Shown: one piece after another, positions 1 to 8,906 of the stretch
Layout: every line of letters starts with the position of its first letter
How positions within the stretch are numbered: position 1 is the first letter of the stretch
Source: Neobacillus mesonae
GTDB taxonomy: Bacteria > Bacillota > Bacilli > Paenibacillales > Paenibacillaceae
NCBI GenBank assembly: GCA_023715865.1
Contig: JAMBOW010000001.1
Span: forward strand, 558,001-622,000
DNA length: 64,000 nt
Reading direction: 5' to 3'
Translations under genes and position numbers: made by a program
Notes under the pieces: model-generated
Databases searched by the model: none
The model's input: the letters and a program-made list of their open reading frames with translations, nothing else
What the model was told of the DNA's origin: nothing

Positions 1-615
1 ACGATTGATATCATATTTGTCTTTAGATGCTTTGACGATAGGCAAAAACGCATCAATACCCGGATTCCTCATTCTTCGGTGAAAATCAAACAAATATTGG
101 CTGACGATATAGGGAGACTCTGTTCCGTCCTTTGACAAGCTCAGTACAAGAGCATTACCGGCTTCTCGTTCTGACTTTACCTTGAACTCCAGAACCGAAT
201 GGGCGTCCGGCTCCCCAATAGCCATGTAAGTAATTTGCTGAATATCCCTTCTGCGATAGGCCCAATCCAAGGTTTGATTTAGATTTTCATTTGTTAATTC
301 CTTTCCAAGAATCAAGGTTTTGGCATGTCCAAAATCAAATTCTTTGTCTACATTGGATTTCATTAAACGGATCGTCTCAGCAATCGTGTCACCTTCTGAG
401 CTGATCACTTGAAAATTGGAGCTTCCTGGCTCGGTTTGTGTTGAGTTTATAGCGACCTTTAATGACACTTTATATTTTTTGTTTTCTCCTTTATCCAAAC
501 CAATAGACGTGACAAAAAAACGATTGTCAATATCCTTGAAGCCGCAGCCGCTAAACAGTAAAGCAAATGAAAGCGCCATAAGAAAGATGGTGTATATCCT
601 AGTTTTTTTTCGCAT
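1..615 (-). CDS. Ger(x)C family spore germination lipoprotein, 3' end cut by the window
   Basis: The C subunit of a GerA-type germinant receptor is a lipoprotein on the outer face of the spore inner membrane that works with the A and B subunits. The first ~24 residues are a lysine-rich start, a hydrophobic stretch and a lipobox ending LFSGC, followed by GFKDIDNRFFVTSIGLDKG, typical of Ger(x)C proteins. The ATG at 613-615 has the SD AGGAAAGGAAAT-like stretch just upstream and overlaps the 3' end of the gerB-like gene by 17 bp, which implies translational coupling. The gene runs off the window at base 1, so about half of the protein is missing here. Confidence 0.9.
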   Translation of the reverse strand, partial: MRKKTRIYTIFLMALSFALLFSGCGFKDIDNRFFVTSIGLDKGENKKYKVSLKVAINSTQTEPGSSNFQVISSEGDTIAETIRLMKSNVDKEFDFGHAKTLILGKELTNENLNQTLDWAYRRRDIQQITYMAIGEPDAHSVLEFKVKSEREAGNALVLSLSKDGTESPYIVSQYLFDFHRRMRNPGIDAFLPIVKASKDKYDINR

Positions 616-1729
616 TTCCTTTCCTCCAGGCAATGGCGACCACGATGGCTACTAGAATAATTTCAGAAGAGAATCGTAGTTTCAACCAATTTTGAACATG
701 AAATAACAAGGTCTTGTCATCACTTTGGATGCCAAAAATGAAGGTCGCAATGCTGATCAATATCCCGATAATCCACTTGAACAACTTCGTTTTTTTGTGA
801 ACAATGCTGTTTTTCTTCGTGAAGCAGCTTTTAATTAACTGAATTGCGATGTTCCATTTTACGGCGACATACATCAGAGACAGGAGCAGGTACACGAAGA
901 GAAAGAGATACAGCACTCTTTCGACAAAACCAAATTTCATTCGCAGTGTGTCCGCAGTAATAATCCATGTGTATAAATAGTCTTCCACTGCTTCAATACC
1001 TAACAATCCTATAGGTGCAAAAAAAGAGATGAGCATCAAAACTGAGCCGATTACAGGAACAAGCCATAGATGCTTAATCTTCAGATTCTTATACATTCGA
1101 TTGTAAATCGAAAGATTGATATAGCCGGTAAAAGGGTAAGTACCTGCTGCGATGTCCATATACATAGGCTTTTCTAGAGCATAATCTGTAAATACGGCAA
1201 CAGAATCCCAATAAAACAAAGAGGTCGAGAGCGCTTTGAACACTATGAAAACCACGATAGGCAGTGTAACGATAATAATGATTTCTAGTCCATTAATAAG
1301 CGAAGTAGATCTCCGTGTCGCAGCCCAGCATCCGATAATACAAAAAAACAGAATGAGGATCATATTATTCATTTCCGGATTTAGAACCCGAGAAGTGACA
1401 CCCGTAAATGTGATCAATACAATTGCCCCTGCTGTAGCCCACATAAAAGCTAGAAAGAGAACGACTGGGATTCGAATGTACTTATTCAGGGACTTTCCCA
1501 ATACCTCAGGCAAGCCTTCTCCTGGAAACCGATTCATTGCTGTAGTAAAACATATGGCTAAAATCGAACCAATGAGGATACTAAGCCATAGTGCGGTTAC
1601 CCCTCCATCATAACGATGATTTATTAGAATTCGCGGGACAAAAAAGATCGTATTGATCAGCATGACCAGCAAATACATGTAGTAGAAATAGCGGCTAATA
1701 GGGGTCGCCCTCCTTGTACCCGGAGACAT
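599..1729 (-). CDS. GerAB/GerKB-type spore germination permease
   Basis: This is the B subunit of a GerA-type receptor, an APC-superfamily membrane protein implicated in germinant binding. The ~375-residue product has about ten hydrophobic helices (for example FYYMYLLVMLINTIFFVPR near the start), as expected for the family. It lies between gerA-like and gerC-like genes in the usual A-B-C order and overlaps both. The start is uncertain: the ATG at 1727-1729 has only a weak SD, while a strong AAGGAGGG sits at about 1704-1711 and would best serve a start near 1699, where the in-frame codon is ATT. A non-canonical start or coupling to the upstream gene is possible. Confidence 0.88.
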   Translation of the reverse strand: MSPGTRRATPISRYFYYMYLLVMLINTIFFVPRILINHRYDGGVTALWLSILIGSILAICFTTAMNRFPGEGLPEVLGKSLNKYIRIPVVLFLAFMWATAGAIVLITFTGVTSRVLNPEMNNMILILFFCIIGCWAATRRSTSLINGLEIIIIVTLPIVVFIVFKALSTSLFYWDSVAVFTDYALEKPMYMDIAAGTYPFTGYINLSIYNRMYKNLKIKHLWLVPVIGSVLMLISFFAPIGLLGIEAVEDYLYTWIITADTLRMKFGFVERVLYLFLFVYLLLSLMYVAVKWNIAIQLIKSCFTKKNSIVHKKTKLFKWIIGILISIATFIFGIQSDDKTLLFHVQNWLKLRFSSEIILVAIVVAIAWRKGNAKKN

Positions 1730-3029
1730 CAGGTTCTTTAACAAACAGACGTAAATAATGACGCCCGTATACACGAATATCAGACATATAGATCAGAATA
1801 CAAAAAAGTCCGCATACGACCCCGGCCATCCCAAAAAAAGAGGCGAGAAGAATAATAGGATACTTAACTACGCGGATTGCGAAACTCATAGCATTAATGG
1901 GGATAAGGAAATTAGAAATGGCGACTGCAGATGTAATGACAACCATAATGCTGCTGATCATCCCTGCTTGCTGTGCCGCTTGTCCAAGGATGAGTCCTCC
2001 CACCGTTGTTGCAGTAGATCCGATATAACGCGGCAATCGCAAGCTGGCCTCAATCAAAGCTTCAATAAGGAACATCATAATTAATACTTCTACATAAGAG
2101 GGGTAGGGGACAGCGGATCTGCTTCCTGCTATCGTTAAGGCAAACTGCGCCCGAAATATTTCCGGGTTGAATGAAACAATTGCAATGTACATCCCTGGCA
2201 GAATAATGGTTATGAGTAGTGCAATATATCTTAGAATGACAAGAGATCGTGTAACAAAAAAAGATTGATACAGATCATCCATGGCTGACATAAAATCAAA
2301 AAAAACAGCAGGAGATATAAGTACAAAAGGTGTACCTTCCAAAAGCAGCACAATTTTTCCTTCTGCTAAATTAGAAACTACTCGGTCTGGTCTTTCGGTG
2401 ATGACCATCGTTGGAAATAGACGATACTTGATCCCAGTCATCAACGCCTCAATTTGTCCGACAGCCTGAACGACCTCTGCGTTAATTGAGGATAGTTTTC
2501 GGTCAAAGTCGGCGAGCATTTTAGAATCGATCTTAGCTTGATCGTAAACGAGATATGCCGGGGTTTTTGATCGTTTGCCGACTTCTCTTTTTTCAGCTTT
2601 TAGTTCAGGATAAGGATATCTTTGTCTCAGCAGCAGTAGATTTTTATCGATATTTTCACTAAAGCCTGTTTGTGAGCCTTGAATCGTCGTTTCTACCGAG
2701 ACCTGAAGCGGTTGGTCATTAGCAACAATGGGAGCCTTCATTTTATAGATTCTATTCTCGTATACAATAATCACGTTACCTGACAATAACATTTCCGACA
2801 GAGTTGTTTTATCATCGATTAAAGAGCAGCCAAGAGTAGAAAAAAGCACTTGATGGAAAGTAGAGGCGGTATCACACCTCATAAAAGGCCGGCTAATTCC
2901 GTCTTTTACCAGTTCTGTATCAACCATTGTTGATAAATAGATTAACTTTATATGAAAAACTCCGTTATGAAGGTTTTCCTCCACAAAATCAGCTGACTTG
3001 CTCAGTAAATCCATACCCTTGTTATTCAT
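1695..3029 (-). CDS. GerA family spore germination protein (A subunit)
   Basis: This is the A subunit of a nutrient germinant receptor in the spore inner membrane. The ~444-residue protein has a soluble N-terminal half and a C-terminal half of several hydrophobic helices, with conserved GerA features such as LLLEGTPFVLISPAVFFDF and RSAVPYPSYVEVLIMMFLIE. The reading frame is open further upstream to 3188, but that extension only encodes the 7-bp tandem repeat (FSLFSFL-type residues). The ATG at 3027-3029 is preferred because GGGAGG lies about 10 nt upstream. It begins the gerA-gerB-gerC operon; no sigma-G promoter could be assigned with confidence. Confidence 0.9.
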   Translation of the reverse strand: MNNKGMDLLSKSADFVEENLHNGVFHIKLIYLSTMVDTELVKDGISRPFMRCDTASTFHQVLFSTLGCSLIDDKTTLSEMLLSGNVIIVYENRIYKMKAPIVANDQPLQVSVETTIQGSQTGFSENIDKNLLLLRQRYPYPELKAEKREVGKRSKTPAYLVYDQAKIDSKMLADFDRKLSSINAEVVQAVGQIEALMTGIKYRLFPTMVITERPDRVVSNLAEGKIVLLLEGTPFVLISPAVFFDFMSAMDDLYQSFFVTRSLVILRYIALLITIILPGMYIAIVSFNPEIFRAQFALTIAGSRSAVPYPSYVEVLIMMFLIEALIEASLRLPRYIGSTATTVGGLILGQAAQQAGMISSIMVVITSAVAISNFLIPINAMSFAIRVVKYPIILLASFFGMAGVVCGLFCILIYMSDIRVYGRHYLRLFVKEPDVSGYKEGDPY

Positions 3030-3123
3030 TATGTGATTACCTCCCGCATTTCCATTATGGTTTCCATTCCGGCAGGAAGTATTCTTTAAGGTTACATGAT
3101 TCAAGATGTAAGCGGTAAATAAA

Positions 3124-3179
3124 GAAAAGAGAAAAGAGAAAAGAGAAAAGAGAAAAGAGAAAAGAGAAAAGAGAAAAGC
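3124..3179. repeat. Heptanucleotide tandem repeat upstream of gerA
   Basis: Seven perfect copies of GAAAAGA (plus strand) run from 3124 to 3172, followed by an eighth copy differing in its last base. The array lies between the gerA-like start (3029) and the lysR terminator. On the minus strand it is a long pyrimidine tract. Such short arrays change copy number easily, and here that would change the length of the region upstream of gerA without touching its coding sequence. Confidence 0.95.
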
Positions 3180-3182
3180 AAA

Positions 3183-3213
3183 AGACACACTTTTTGTATA
3201 TGAAAGTGTGTCT
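3183..3213 (-). terminator. Intrinsic terminator of the LysR gene
   Basis: A perfect 11-bp inverted repeat, AGACACACTTT (3183-3193) and AAAGTGTGTCT (3203-3213), is separated by a 9-nt loop. Read on the minus strand it follows the lysR stop codon by about 17 nt and runs into TTTTGCTTTTC, a broken T tract formed by the start of the heptamer array. Confidence 0.75.
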
Positions 3214-3230
3214 ACTGGAGAGTAGTATAT

Positions 3231-4106
3231 TCAAAGCTTATCAGCAAACAGCTCTTCTGCTGTACGTACAAACATTTTCACAGCCAGGGAAGCTTGAGGA
3301 AGTGAAGGAACGGCGATGCCAATCTCGCGGGTAATTTTAGGTGCAACCTCCCGTACAGTCAGCTCATGAGGGAACATGGAGATAGCAAGCTCAGAAACGA
3401 TGCCTATACCGAGGTCTTGACGTACCATATTCACTAATGTACTAATGCTGTGAGTCGTAAATTTAATGTTAAGCCGGGTGTTTTCCCGTTCAAAGGCTTC
3501 GAGAATGGCAACTTCATGACCTCCCTTACATAAGATCATATCCTGTCCATCCAGCATTTGAATGTCGATATATTTCTCATGATGAAGAGGGTGACCTTCC
3601 GGCAGTATGATGATCATGTGATCCTTATACAGTGGCACAACATCAACCTCCTGATCAGGGAGTAAAATAATACCGGCTTCAATCTTGCGAGTATGAACCC
3701 ATTCCTTTACCTCATTTGTTGATCCTTCGTGCAAATCAAATACAAGGTTAGGATATTGCTGACGAATATGCTTAATTATAGGAGGCAGGAAGTGTGCGGA
3801 AGCGGATGGAAAGGCACCAATGGTAAGAGTGCCCACTTCAAGTCCTTTTTCGGATGCCACCTGTTGATCAATTCGTTCCATATACTGAAGCATTCCGCGG
3901 AATTCCGGCAGCAGCTTTCTCCCTAGATCGGTCAACAGCACGCCCCGTTTCCGATCCCGCAATAGGAGCTTTGCATCCAGCTCATTTTCAATACTTGCTA
4001 TGGCGTGGCTAACTGCCGGCTGAGTCATATGCAGGTCCTGCGCGGTTTGAGTAAAATTTAATGTCTCCGCAACTCGAACAAATATCATAATTTGCGTTAT
4101 CGTCAT
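3231..4106 (-). CDS. LysR family transcriptional regulator
   Basis: A ~291-residue LysR-type regulator with an N-terminal winged HTH (FTQTAQDLHMTQPAVSHAI, the canonical LysR recognition region) and a C-terminal effector-binding domain. The frame is open to an ATG at 4142, but MTITQIMIFVRVAETLNF is the usual family start, GAGAGG lies upstream of it, and no SD precedes 4142. The gene is divergent from an EamA transporter at 4271, an arrangement in which LysR proteins normally control the neighbour and themselves. The effector is unknown. Confidence 0.92.
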   Translation of the reverse strand: MTITQIMIFVRVAETLNFTQTAQDLHMTQPAVSHAIASIENELDAKLLLRDRKRGVLLTDLGRKLLPEFRGMLQYMERIDQQVASEKGLEVGTLTIGAFPSASAHFLPPIIKHIRQQYPNLVFDLHEGSTNEVKEWVHTRKIEAGIILLPDQEVDVVPLYKDHMIIILPEGHPLHHEKYIDIQMLDGQDMILCKGGHEVAILEAFERENTRLNIKFTTHSISTLVNMVRQDLGIGIVSELAISMFPHELTVREVAPKITREIGIAVPSLPQASLAVKMFVRTAEELFADKL

Positions 4107-4120
4107 AACTAAATAGTTAT
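4105..4120. promoter_or_regulatory. Dyad at the LysR start, possible autoregulatory operator
   Basis: ATAACTA and TAGTTAT form a perfect 7-2-7 inverted repeat overlapping the proposed lysR start codon. Its place suggests autoregulation or simply an RNA structure near the ribosome binding site; the sequence alone cannot decide. Confidence 0.4.
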
Positions 4121-4214
4121 CCTCTCTATTCAAAAGATTCATTTTATTTATATCTGATTTCAGTATACGCTAGATAAGCGGTTTTCACGAGCGTGAAATC
4201 ATGGGTGTGACAAG

Positions 4215-4229
4215 AACTGCATAGCAGTT
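4215..4229. promoter_or_regulatory. Palindrome in the lysR-eamA intergenic region
   Basis: AACTGC-ATA-GCAGTT is a perfect 15-bp palindrome about 40 bp upstream of the eamA start. A dyad of this size between a LysR gene and its divergent target is a reasonable LysR binding-site candidate, although the classical T-N11-A spacing is not obvious. Confidence 0.45.
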
Positions 4230-4270
4230 ATGTAGTAAATGTACGGTGTTGATAGAAAGGATGAATTAAA

Positions 4271-5194
4271 ATGAATAAACAATTGACACCCAAAGCGACG
4301 CTCCTATTGGTCGTTTTTTTGGTTGTAGTCTGGGGGATTAATTGGCCATTAACCAAAATGGCTCTTCCAGAGGTACCGCCTATTCTATTCTCCGGGATGC
4401 GCACTTTATTAGGGGGCATACTGCTGCTCTTTATTGCAGCTCGGCATATTTCCAAGCTTAGATGGAAGGAGAATAAAGGCGTATATATAATCCTAGCAGT
4501 ATTTAATATTATTGGTTACTACGGTTTGCAGACGATCGGGATTGGATATTTGCCTGCGGGCTTATTCTCAACTCTTGTCTTTTTGCAGCCTGTGCTTCTC
4601 GGGTTGTTCTCATGGCTGTGGCTCGGTGAAAGCATGTCATGGCTTAAGGTGATCGGCCTGATTCTTGGATTTAGCGGAGTAGCAGTGATCAGCTTAGGTG
4701 AACTGCAAGGACACTTATCCCCGCTCGGTATCGTACTAGCTATTCTTTCAGCATTATGCTGGGCGATCGGCAGTATATATATGAAGAAAAAAAGCAATCA
4801 ATTGGATTCCCTGTGGGCTGTTACGATGCAAATGCTAATCGGAGGAGTATTCTTAACATTGGCCGGATCAGCGACAGAAAGCTGGGCAGATATTCATTGG
4901 ACATCTTCATTTATAGTAATTCTGCTGTTCATTTCTATATTTGTCATCGCAGCCGGATGGCTTGTATATTTCAAACTTCTGGACAGCGGGGAAGCAAGCA
5001 CCGTGGGTTCTTATACATTTGCAATTCCGGTGCTGGCAAGCATTTTTAGTGTTTTTCTGCTGGGAGAGTCTATTACGTTTACTCTTGTGCTTGGGTTAAT
5101 CCTGATTTCTCTTAGTATCGGACTGGTTAATCGGAAAAGTAAGCCAAAAAGTGCACCTGTCACTTCCATCAATCAACCATGTGAACAAAATTAA
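4271..5194 (+). CDS. EamA/DMT family transporter
   Basis: A 307-residue drug/metabolite transporter with ten predicted membrane helices arranged as two EamA repeats, beginning WGINWPLTKMALPEVPPILF. Family members export amino acids, metabolites or drugs. The ATG follows GAAAGG by about 10 nt. It diverges from the LysR gene and ends in its own terminator, so it is a single-gene unit likely controlled by that regulator. The substrate cannot be read from sequence. Confidence 0.93.
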   Translation: MNKQLTPKATLLLVVFLVVVWGINWPLTKMALPEVPPILFSGMRTLLGGILLLFIAARHISKLRWKENKGVYIILAVFNIIGYYGLQTIGIGYLPAGLFSTLVFLQPVLLGLFSWLWLGESMSWLKVIGLILGFSGVAVISLGELQGHLSPLGIVLAILSALCWAIGSIYMKKKSNQLDSLWAVTMQMLIGGVFLTLAGSATESWADIHWTSSFIVILLFISIFVIAAGWLVYFKLLDSGEASTVGSYTFAIPVLASIFSVFLLGESITFTLVLGLILISLSIGLVNRKSKPKSAPVTSINQPCEQN

Positions 5195-5210
5195 ATAACT
5201 CATTACAATA

Positions 5211-5244
5211 ATCTCTTTTACTGTCGAAGGTAAAAGAGATTTTT
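5211..5244 (+). terminator. Intrinsic terminator after eamA
   Basis: Perfect 11-bp stem, ATCTCTTTTAC (5211-5221) with GTAAAAGAGAT (5230-5240), 8-nt loop, then TTTT. Confidence 0.85.
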
Positions 5245-5326
5245 CATATTTATTCAATCCATCTATATCTTTGGTCATATGAAGAAGAGCTATCATGAGG
5301 GACATAACAACCAAATATGCGGTTTT

Positions 5327-5344
5327 CTTGGTGCTTCCACCAAG
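5327..5344. other. Hairpin upstream of the MoxR operon
   Basis: CTTGGTG-CTTC-CACCAAG is a perfect 7-bp stem with a tetraloop, about 65 bp before the first gene of the MoxR operon. It lacks a T tract, so it is more likely an operator or mRNA 5' structure than a terminator. Confidence 0.4.
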
Positions 5345-5409
5345 TGCTGTGCTATCATAAGAACGTATGATCTGTTTTGTTTTGATGTAGAAAGGTGGCT
5401 GCAAGTGCA

Positions 5410-6510
5410 ATGGAGATGATTAAACCGCCCGCGGAGTCATTATACGATAAAGAACTCCGGGCTTTAAAGGAAGAGGATCAGGGGAAGCGTCCTAGTAACT
5501 GGCTCTTGTCGCCTGCCTATGTGCGAGATTTTATCATTGGAAGAGACAAGCCTGCCGTATTGGACGGTGAAGAGGTTCCGATTACCCGAAAGTTTTACGG
5601 AAATGATGTGCTGATCGAACGGGCGATTGTAACGCTGGCCGGGAATCGGGGACTTATGCTCGTAGGAGAACCGGGAACGGCAAAGACGATGCTGAGCGAG
5701 CTGCTGTCTTCAGCGATTGCTGGTACGAGCTTGAATACAATTCAAGGGACGGCTGGAACGACCGAGGACATGATCAAATATTCATGGAACTACGCCATGC
5801 TGCTGGATAAAGGACCATCTGAAGCAGCACTCGTTCCTTCTCCAATATATAAAGGTATGAAGGAAGGAATTATTACTCGTATAGAGGAGATAACTCGTTG
5901 TCCTTCCGAAGCACAGGACAGCCTGATCAGTATCCTTAGTGACAAGGTAATGAATATACCGGAGCTTGACGGAGGCGTTCTGTTTGCAAAGCCGGGATTT
6001 AATGTCATTGCTACTGCCAATATTCGTGACAAGGGTGTCAACGAAATGAGCGGAGCACTGAAGCGAAGGTTTAATTTTGAAACCATTCGTCCCATCAACA
6101 ATATAAAAATGGAAGCTAAAATCATTGAGTCACAAGCTAAAAACTTGTTATTACATAGCGGTGTAGAAGCCGAAATTGATTCGGATGTAGTGGAGCTACT
6201 GGCCACAACCTTTATCGATTTGAGAAGCGGAATGACTCGCGAAGGATATAAGGTAGATATGCCTCATGCTACGATGAGCACAGCCGAAGCGGTCTCTGTT
6301 TATGTTCAAAGTGCGATGACTTCCTATTATTACGACAACAAAGCCGTTTCTCTTGGCAGAGTTGTTCAAAATATGCTGGGTACCATTGCCAAAGAAGATG
6401 AAAAAGATATGAACATCCTGAAGACTTACTTCACAAAGGTGGTCAGGGAAAGAGCAAAAGAGGAAGCTCTCTGGGACGCCTATTACCAGGAGCGGAGTTG
6501 GATCGGATGA
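5410..6510 (+). CDS. MoxR-type AAA+ ATPase (YehL-like)
   Basis: A ~366-residue AAA+ ATPase of the MoxR branch, a group of ATP-driven chaperone-like proteins that usually work with VWA proteins. The Walker A is GEPGTAKT (~residues 86-93) and the arginine-finger region is GALKRRFN. The Walker B position reads RIEEITRCPSEAQ, with Glu where DE is usual, as I recall from the YehL subfamily. A GTG at 5395 is in frame, but AAAGGTGG lies about 11 nt before the ATG at 5410. It is the first gene of a six-gene operon and overlaps the next gene by ATGA, so the products are probably made in balance. Confidence 0.9.
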   Translation: MEMIKPPAESLYDKELRALKEEDQGKRPSNWLLSPAYVRDFIIGRDKPAVLDGEEVPITRKFYGNDVLIERAIVTLAGNRGLMLVGEPGTAKTMLSELLSSAIAGTSLNTIQGTAGTTEDMIKYSWNYAMLLDKGPSEAALVPSPIYKGMKEGIITRIEEITRCPSEAQDSLISILSDKVMNIPELDGGVLFAKPGFNVIATANIRDKGVNEMSGALKRRFNFETIRPINNIKMEAKIIESQAKNLLLHSGVEAEIDSDVVELLATTFIDLRSGMTREGYKVDMPHATMSTAEAVSVYVQSAMTSYYYDNKAVSLGRVVQNMLGTIAKEDEKDMNILKTYFTKVVRERAKEEALWDAYYQERSWIG

Positions 6511-8906
6511 TCAGGGAAGCAGGGGCTGATTCACCATGGAATCTGCTAGAGGGAGAGCTTTTGCTTTCAGGAGATCAGACGAAACTGAACGAAATTTTTA
6601 GACGAAAAGTTTTAAATTATGACAATGACATTATTTATTTTCCTATTAGGCATCACAGTCCGGCGTGCTCATTTCAGCTAAAAAGGGTCATTGACAAATA
6701 TAAACCGGAAATTCTTCTTATCGAAGGACCTGAAAGCGGGAATCCACTCATCAAAGTGCTTACAGATGAAGGTACCAGCCCGCCTGTCTGTCTCTATTAC
6801 ACCTATGAGAATGAAGTGGAACGATCAGCCTGTTATTACCCGCTTCTGGATTATTCTCCAGAGTATGTTGCTATACAAGAAGCGGCGAAACGGGGTATCA
6901 AGGCAAGCTTCATCGATCGAAATTACAGAGAACGTGCTGCTGGAAGAGAGGAAGCTTCTTATCAGGATGAGAGCTTGCTGGCGGGTTCAGAATTTGTTCG
7001 TAGTTTATGTCTCCGAACGAATTCCCGAAGCTTTGATGAATTGTGGGAAAAGTGGTTTGAGGTAGGAGGAATCTCACAATCTCCGGAGGATTTTGTAGAG
7101 GGCGTGTTTACCTACTGTACGTTATCGCGCATGTGTTACTCGGAGGAGAGGCTTCTCAGCGAAGGTGATTTGTCTAGAGAATCCTTTATGCGTGAGCGAA
7201 TTGCTGAAGCATCAGCCCGTTATTCCAGAGTGATGGTCATAACAGGAGGATTTCATACCTACGGTTTGCTTCAGGACGAGCCAGACAGAACGGATGAGAC
7301 GGCAGCATATCATGATCTCAAAGAACAAATATATCCGATGATTTACAGTTTCGCCGAAGCAGACCGACTCAATGGATATGCAAGCGGCATGCCATACGTA
7401 AATTATTATCAGGAGGCATGGTTACGACTCGAGCAAGGCTCTGATTCACCGTTCACTATCGCATCTCTGAATTTCCTGTCTCAACTTGTTCGGAAACTTA
7501 GGAGAGAGCAGGAGTCCGCATCAACAAGTGATGCGATCGAAGCTTACAGCATGATACAGGGTCTTGCCTCACTCCGGCGAAAACGGGAAGGCGGAGTATA
7601 TGAGCTGCTTGACGGAGTCCTTTCTTCGTTCGTTAAAGGTGAGCAAAATCTGGCTCGCAACAAGCCGATCGAGGCACTGGAAGGACTTCTGACAGGGGAA
7701 ATGATGGGTGTGCTTGCCGCCAATGAGTTTTCTGTTCCAATCGTGGAGGATTTCAAAGCACAGTGTGCCTCACTGCGGATTCAAACGAGTTCCACTGGTA
7801 AACGCAAAAAGGCACTAGAACTGTATAGCAAACGAAAACATCGTCAAATCAGCCAATTCATGCATTCGGTGCATTTTCTAGATACCGGTTTTGCGGTTAG
7901 GGAATCAGGGCCTGATTGGACAAAGTACACGGACATGAATTTGGTCCGCGAGACTTGGACCTATGGATATTCTGCCGGCGTTGAAGCGAAATTGATTGAA
8001 AGCTCATTGTATGGCGGTTCGATAAAGGAGGCTGCCATTCGTAAAGCAGAAGAAGGGCTCTTAGAACTTCCCGAGCATCACAGCGAAGCGGCAGCCGACT
8101 GGCTGCTTAAGGTGCTTCTTATGGGACTAGAGCATCTTGCGGAACCCATATGCACAAAGGTAGAGCAAGCGCTGCGTCAAGACGGAAGCTTCTTGTCTCT
8201 TTGTGGAACTTTGCATAAATTGTACAGGATTCATACCCATCGGAATATGCTGGGATTAACAAGAAATCTGCAACTTCCCGCGCTTATGGCAGAAGCCTAT
8301 GACAATGCAGTGACGATACTGCATCACTTATCTAAACCGAGAGTAGAGGAGCATAGTGAAATTATCCAAGGTTTAAAGCTGTTAGCAATGCTGGGTGACA
8401 ACATGAAAGATCAGGTTCAGCCTTCTGCATTCCAGAATGCCTTGTACAGCCTTCTTGCAAGCACAGACTTGGCGCCTCGGATTGAAGGAGTAGTCATTGC
8501 AATGCTTGTCAGCCAAGGTAAGTATGGACGAGCTGAAATCGTTGATCGTGCTAAAAGTTACATCCATGGTACTCCTGATAAGGTGCGCCAAACGGCAGAA
8601 TATTTACAAGGTGTATTTGAGGCTGCGAGGGACATTTTCTTAATGGATAATGATCTTATTCAGGAATTGAATTTTTTACTGGAAGAGATGTCTTATGAAG
8701 AATTTATGCAGATGATTCCCGAGCTTCGGCTTGCATTTACGTATTTCACCAAGGAAGAGATCGAGATGATTGCCAAGCGTGTAGCCGGCCTTCATCAAGT
8801 GCATGATCATAAGCTTGAGTTACCTGCTATTGAAGAGAGTACAATCCAAAAAGCGAGCTTGCTGGATGAAGCAATTCGAAAGGAGTTTGCAAAATGGATG
8901 CTGTGA
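6507..8906 (+). CDS. DUF5682 family protein (YehM-like)
   Basis: A ~799-residue protein of the DUF5682 family, the usual partner of YehL-type MoxR ATPases and VWA proteins. The N-terminal third has motifs FPIRHHSPACS, LLIEGPESG, ASFIDRN and MVITGGFHTYGLL. Their order (His motif, Glu-rich motif, then GGFH) recalls the TraB/ChaN/erythromycin-esterase-like superfamily; that link is my inference. The remainder is helical with no recognised domain. The ATG at 6507 overlaps the moxR stop (ATGA) and follows GCGGAG; an in-frame TTG at 6498 is the alternative. No signal peptide is visible, so it should be cytosolic. Confidence 0.85.
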   Translation: MIREAGADSPWNLLEGELLLSGDQTKLNEIFRRKVLNYDNDIIYFPIRHHSPACSFQLKRVIDKYKPEILLIEGPESGNPLIKVLTDEGTSPPVCLYYTYENEVERSACYYPLLDYSPEYVAIQEAAKRGIKASFIDRNYRERAAGREEASYQDESLLAGSEFVRSLCLRTNSRSFDELWEKWFEVGGISQSPEDFVEGVFTYCTLSRMCYSEERLLSEGDLSRESFMRERIAEASARYSRVMVITGGFHTYGLLQDEPDRTDETAAYHDLKEQIYPMIYSFAEADRLNGYASGMPYVNYYQEAWLRLEQGSDSPFTIASLNFLSQLVRKLRREQESASTSDAIEAYSMIQGLASLRRKREGGVYELLDGVLSSFVKGEQNLARNKPIEALEGLLTGEMMGVLAANEFSVPIVEDFKAQCASLRIQTSSTGKRKKALELYSKRKHRQISQFMHSVHFLDTGFAVRESGPDWTKYTDMNLVRETWTYGYSAGVEAKLIESSLYGGSIKEAAIRKAEEGLLELPEHHSEAAADWLLKVLLMGLEHLAEPICTKVEQALRQDGSFLSLCGTLHKLYRIHTHRNMLGLTRNLQLPALMAEAYDNAVTILHHLSKPRVEEHSEIIQGLKLLAMLGDNMKDQVQPSAFQNALYSLLASTDLAPRIEGVVIAMLVSQGKYGRAEIVDRAKSYIHGTPDKVRQTAEYLQGVFEAARDIFLMDNDLIQELNFLLEEMSYEEFMQMIPELRLAFTYFTKEEIEMIAKRVAGLHQVHDHKLELPAIEESTIQKASLLDEAIRKEFAKWML

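Noticed and set aside
3124..3179. CRISPR-like array
   Set aside because: The unit is 7 bp, contiguous and without spacers, so it is a simple tandem repeat.
3029..3188. N-terminal extension of gerA encoded by the heptamer array (FSLFSFL repeats)
   Set aside because: The ATG at 3029 has a good SD and the extension contains only low-complexity repeat-encoded residues followed by non-conserved sequence.
5096..5410. Minus-strand 104-codon frame downstream of eamA
   Set aside because: It runs through the eamA terminator and 3' end, has no SD and resembles nothing known.
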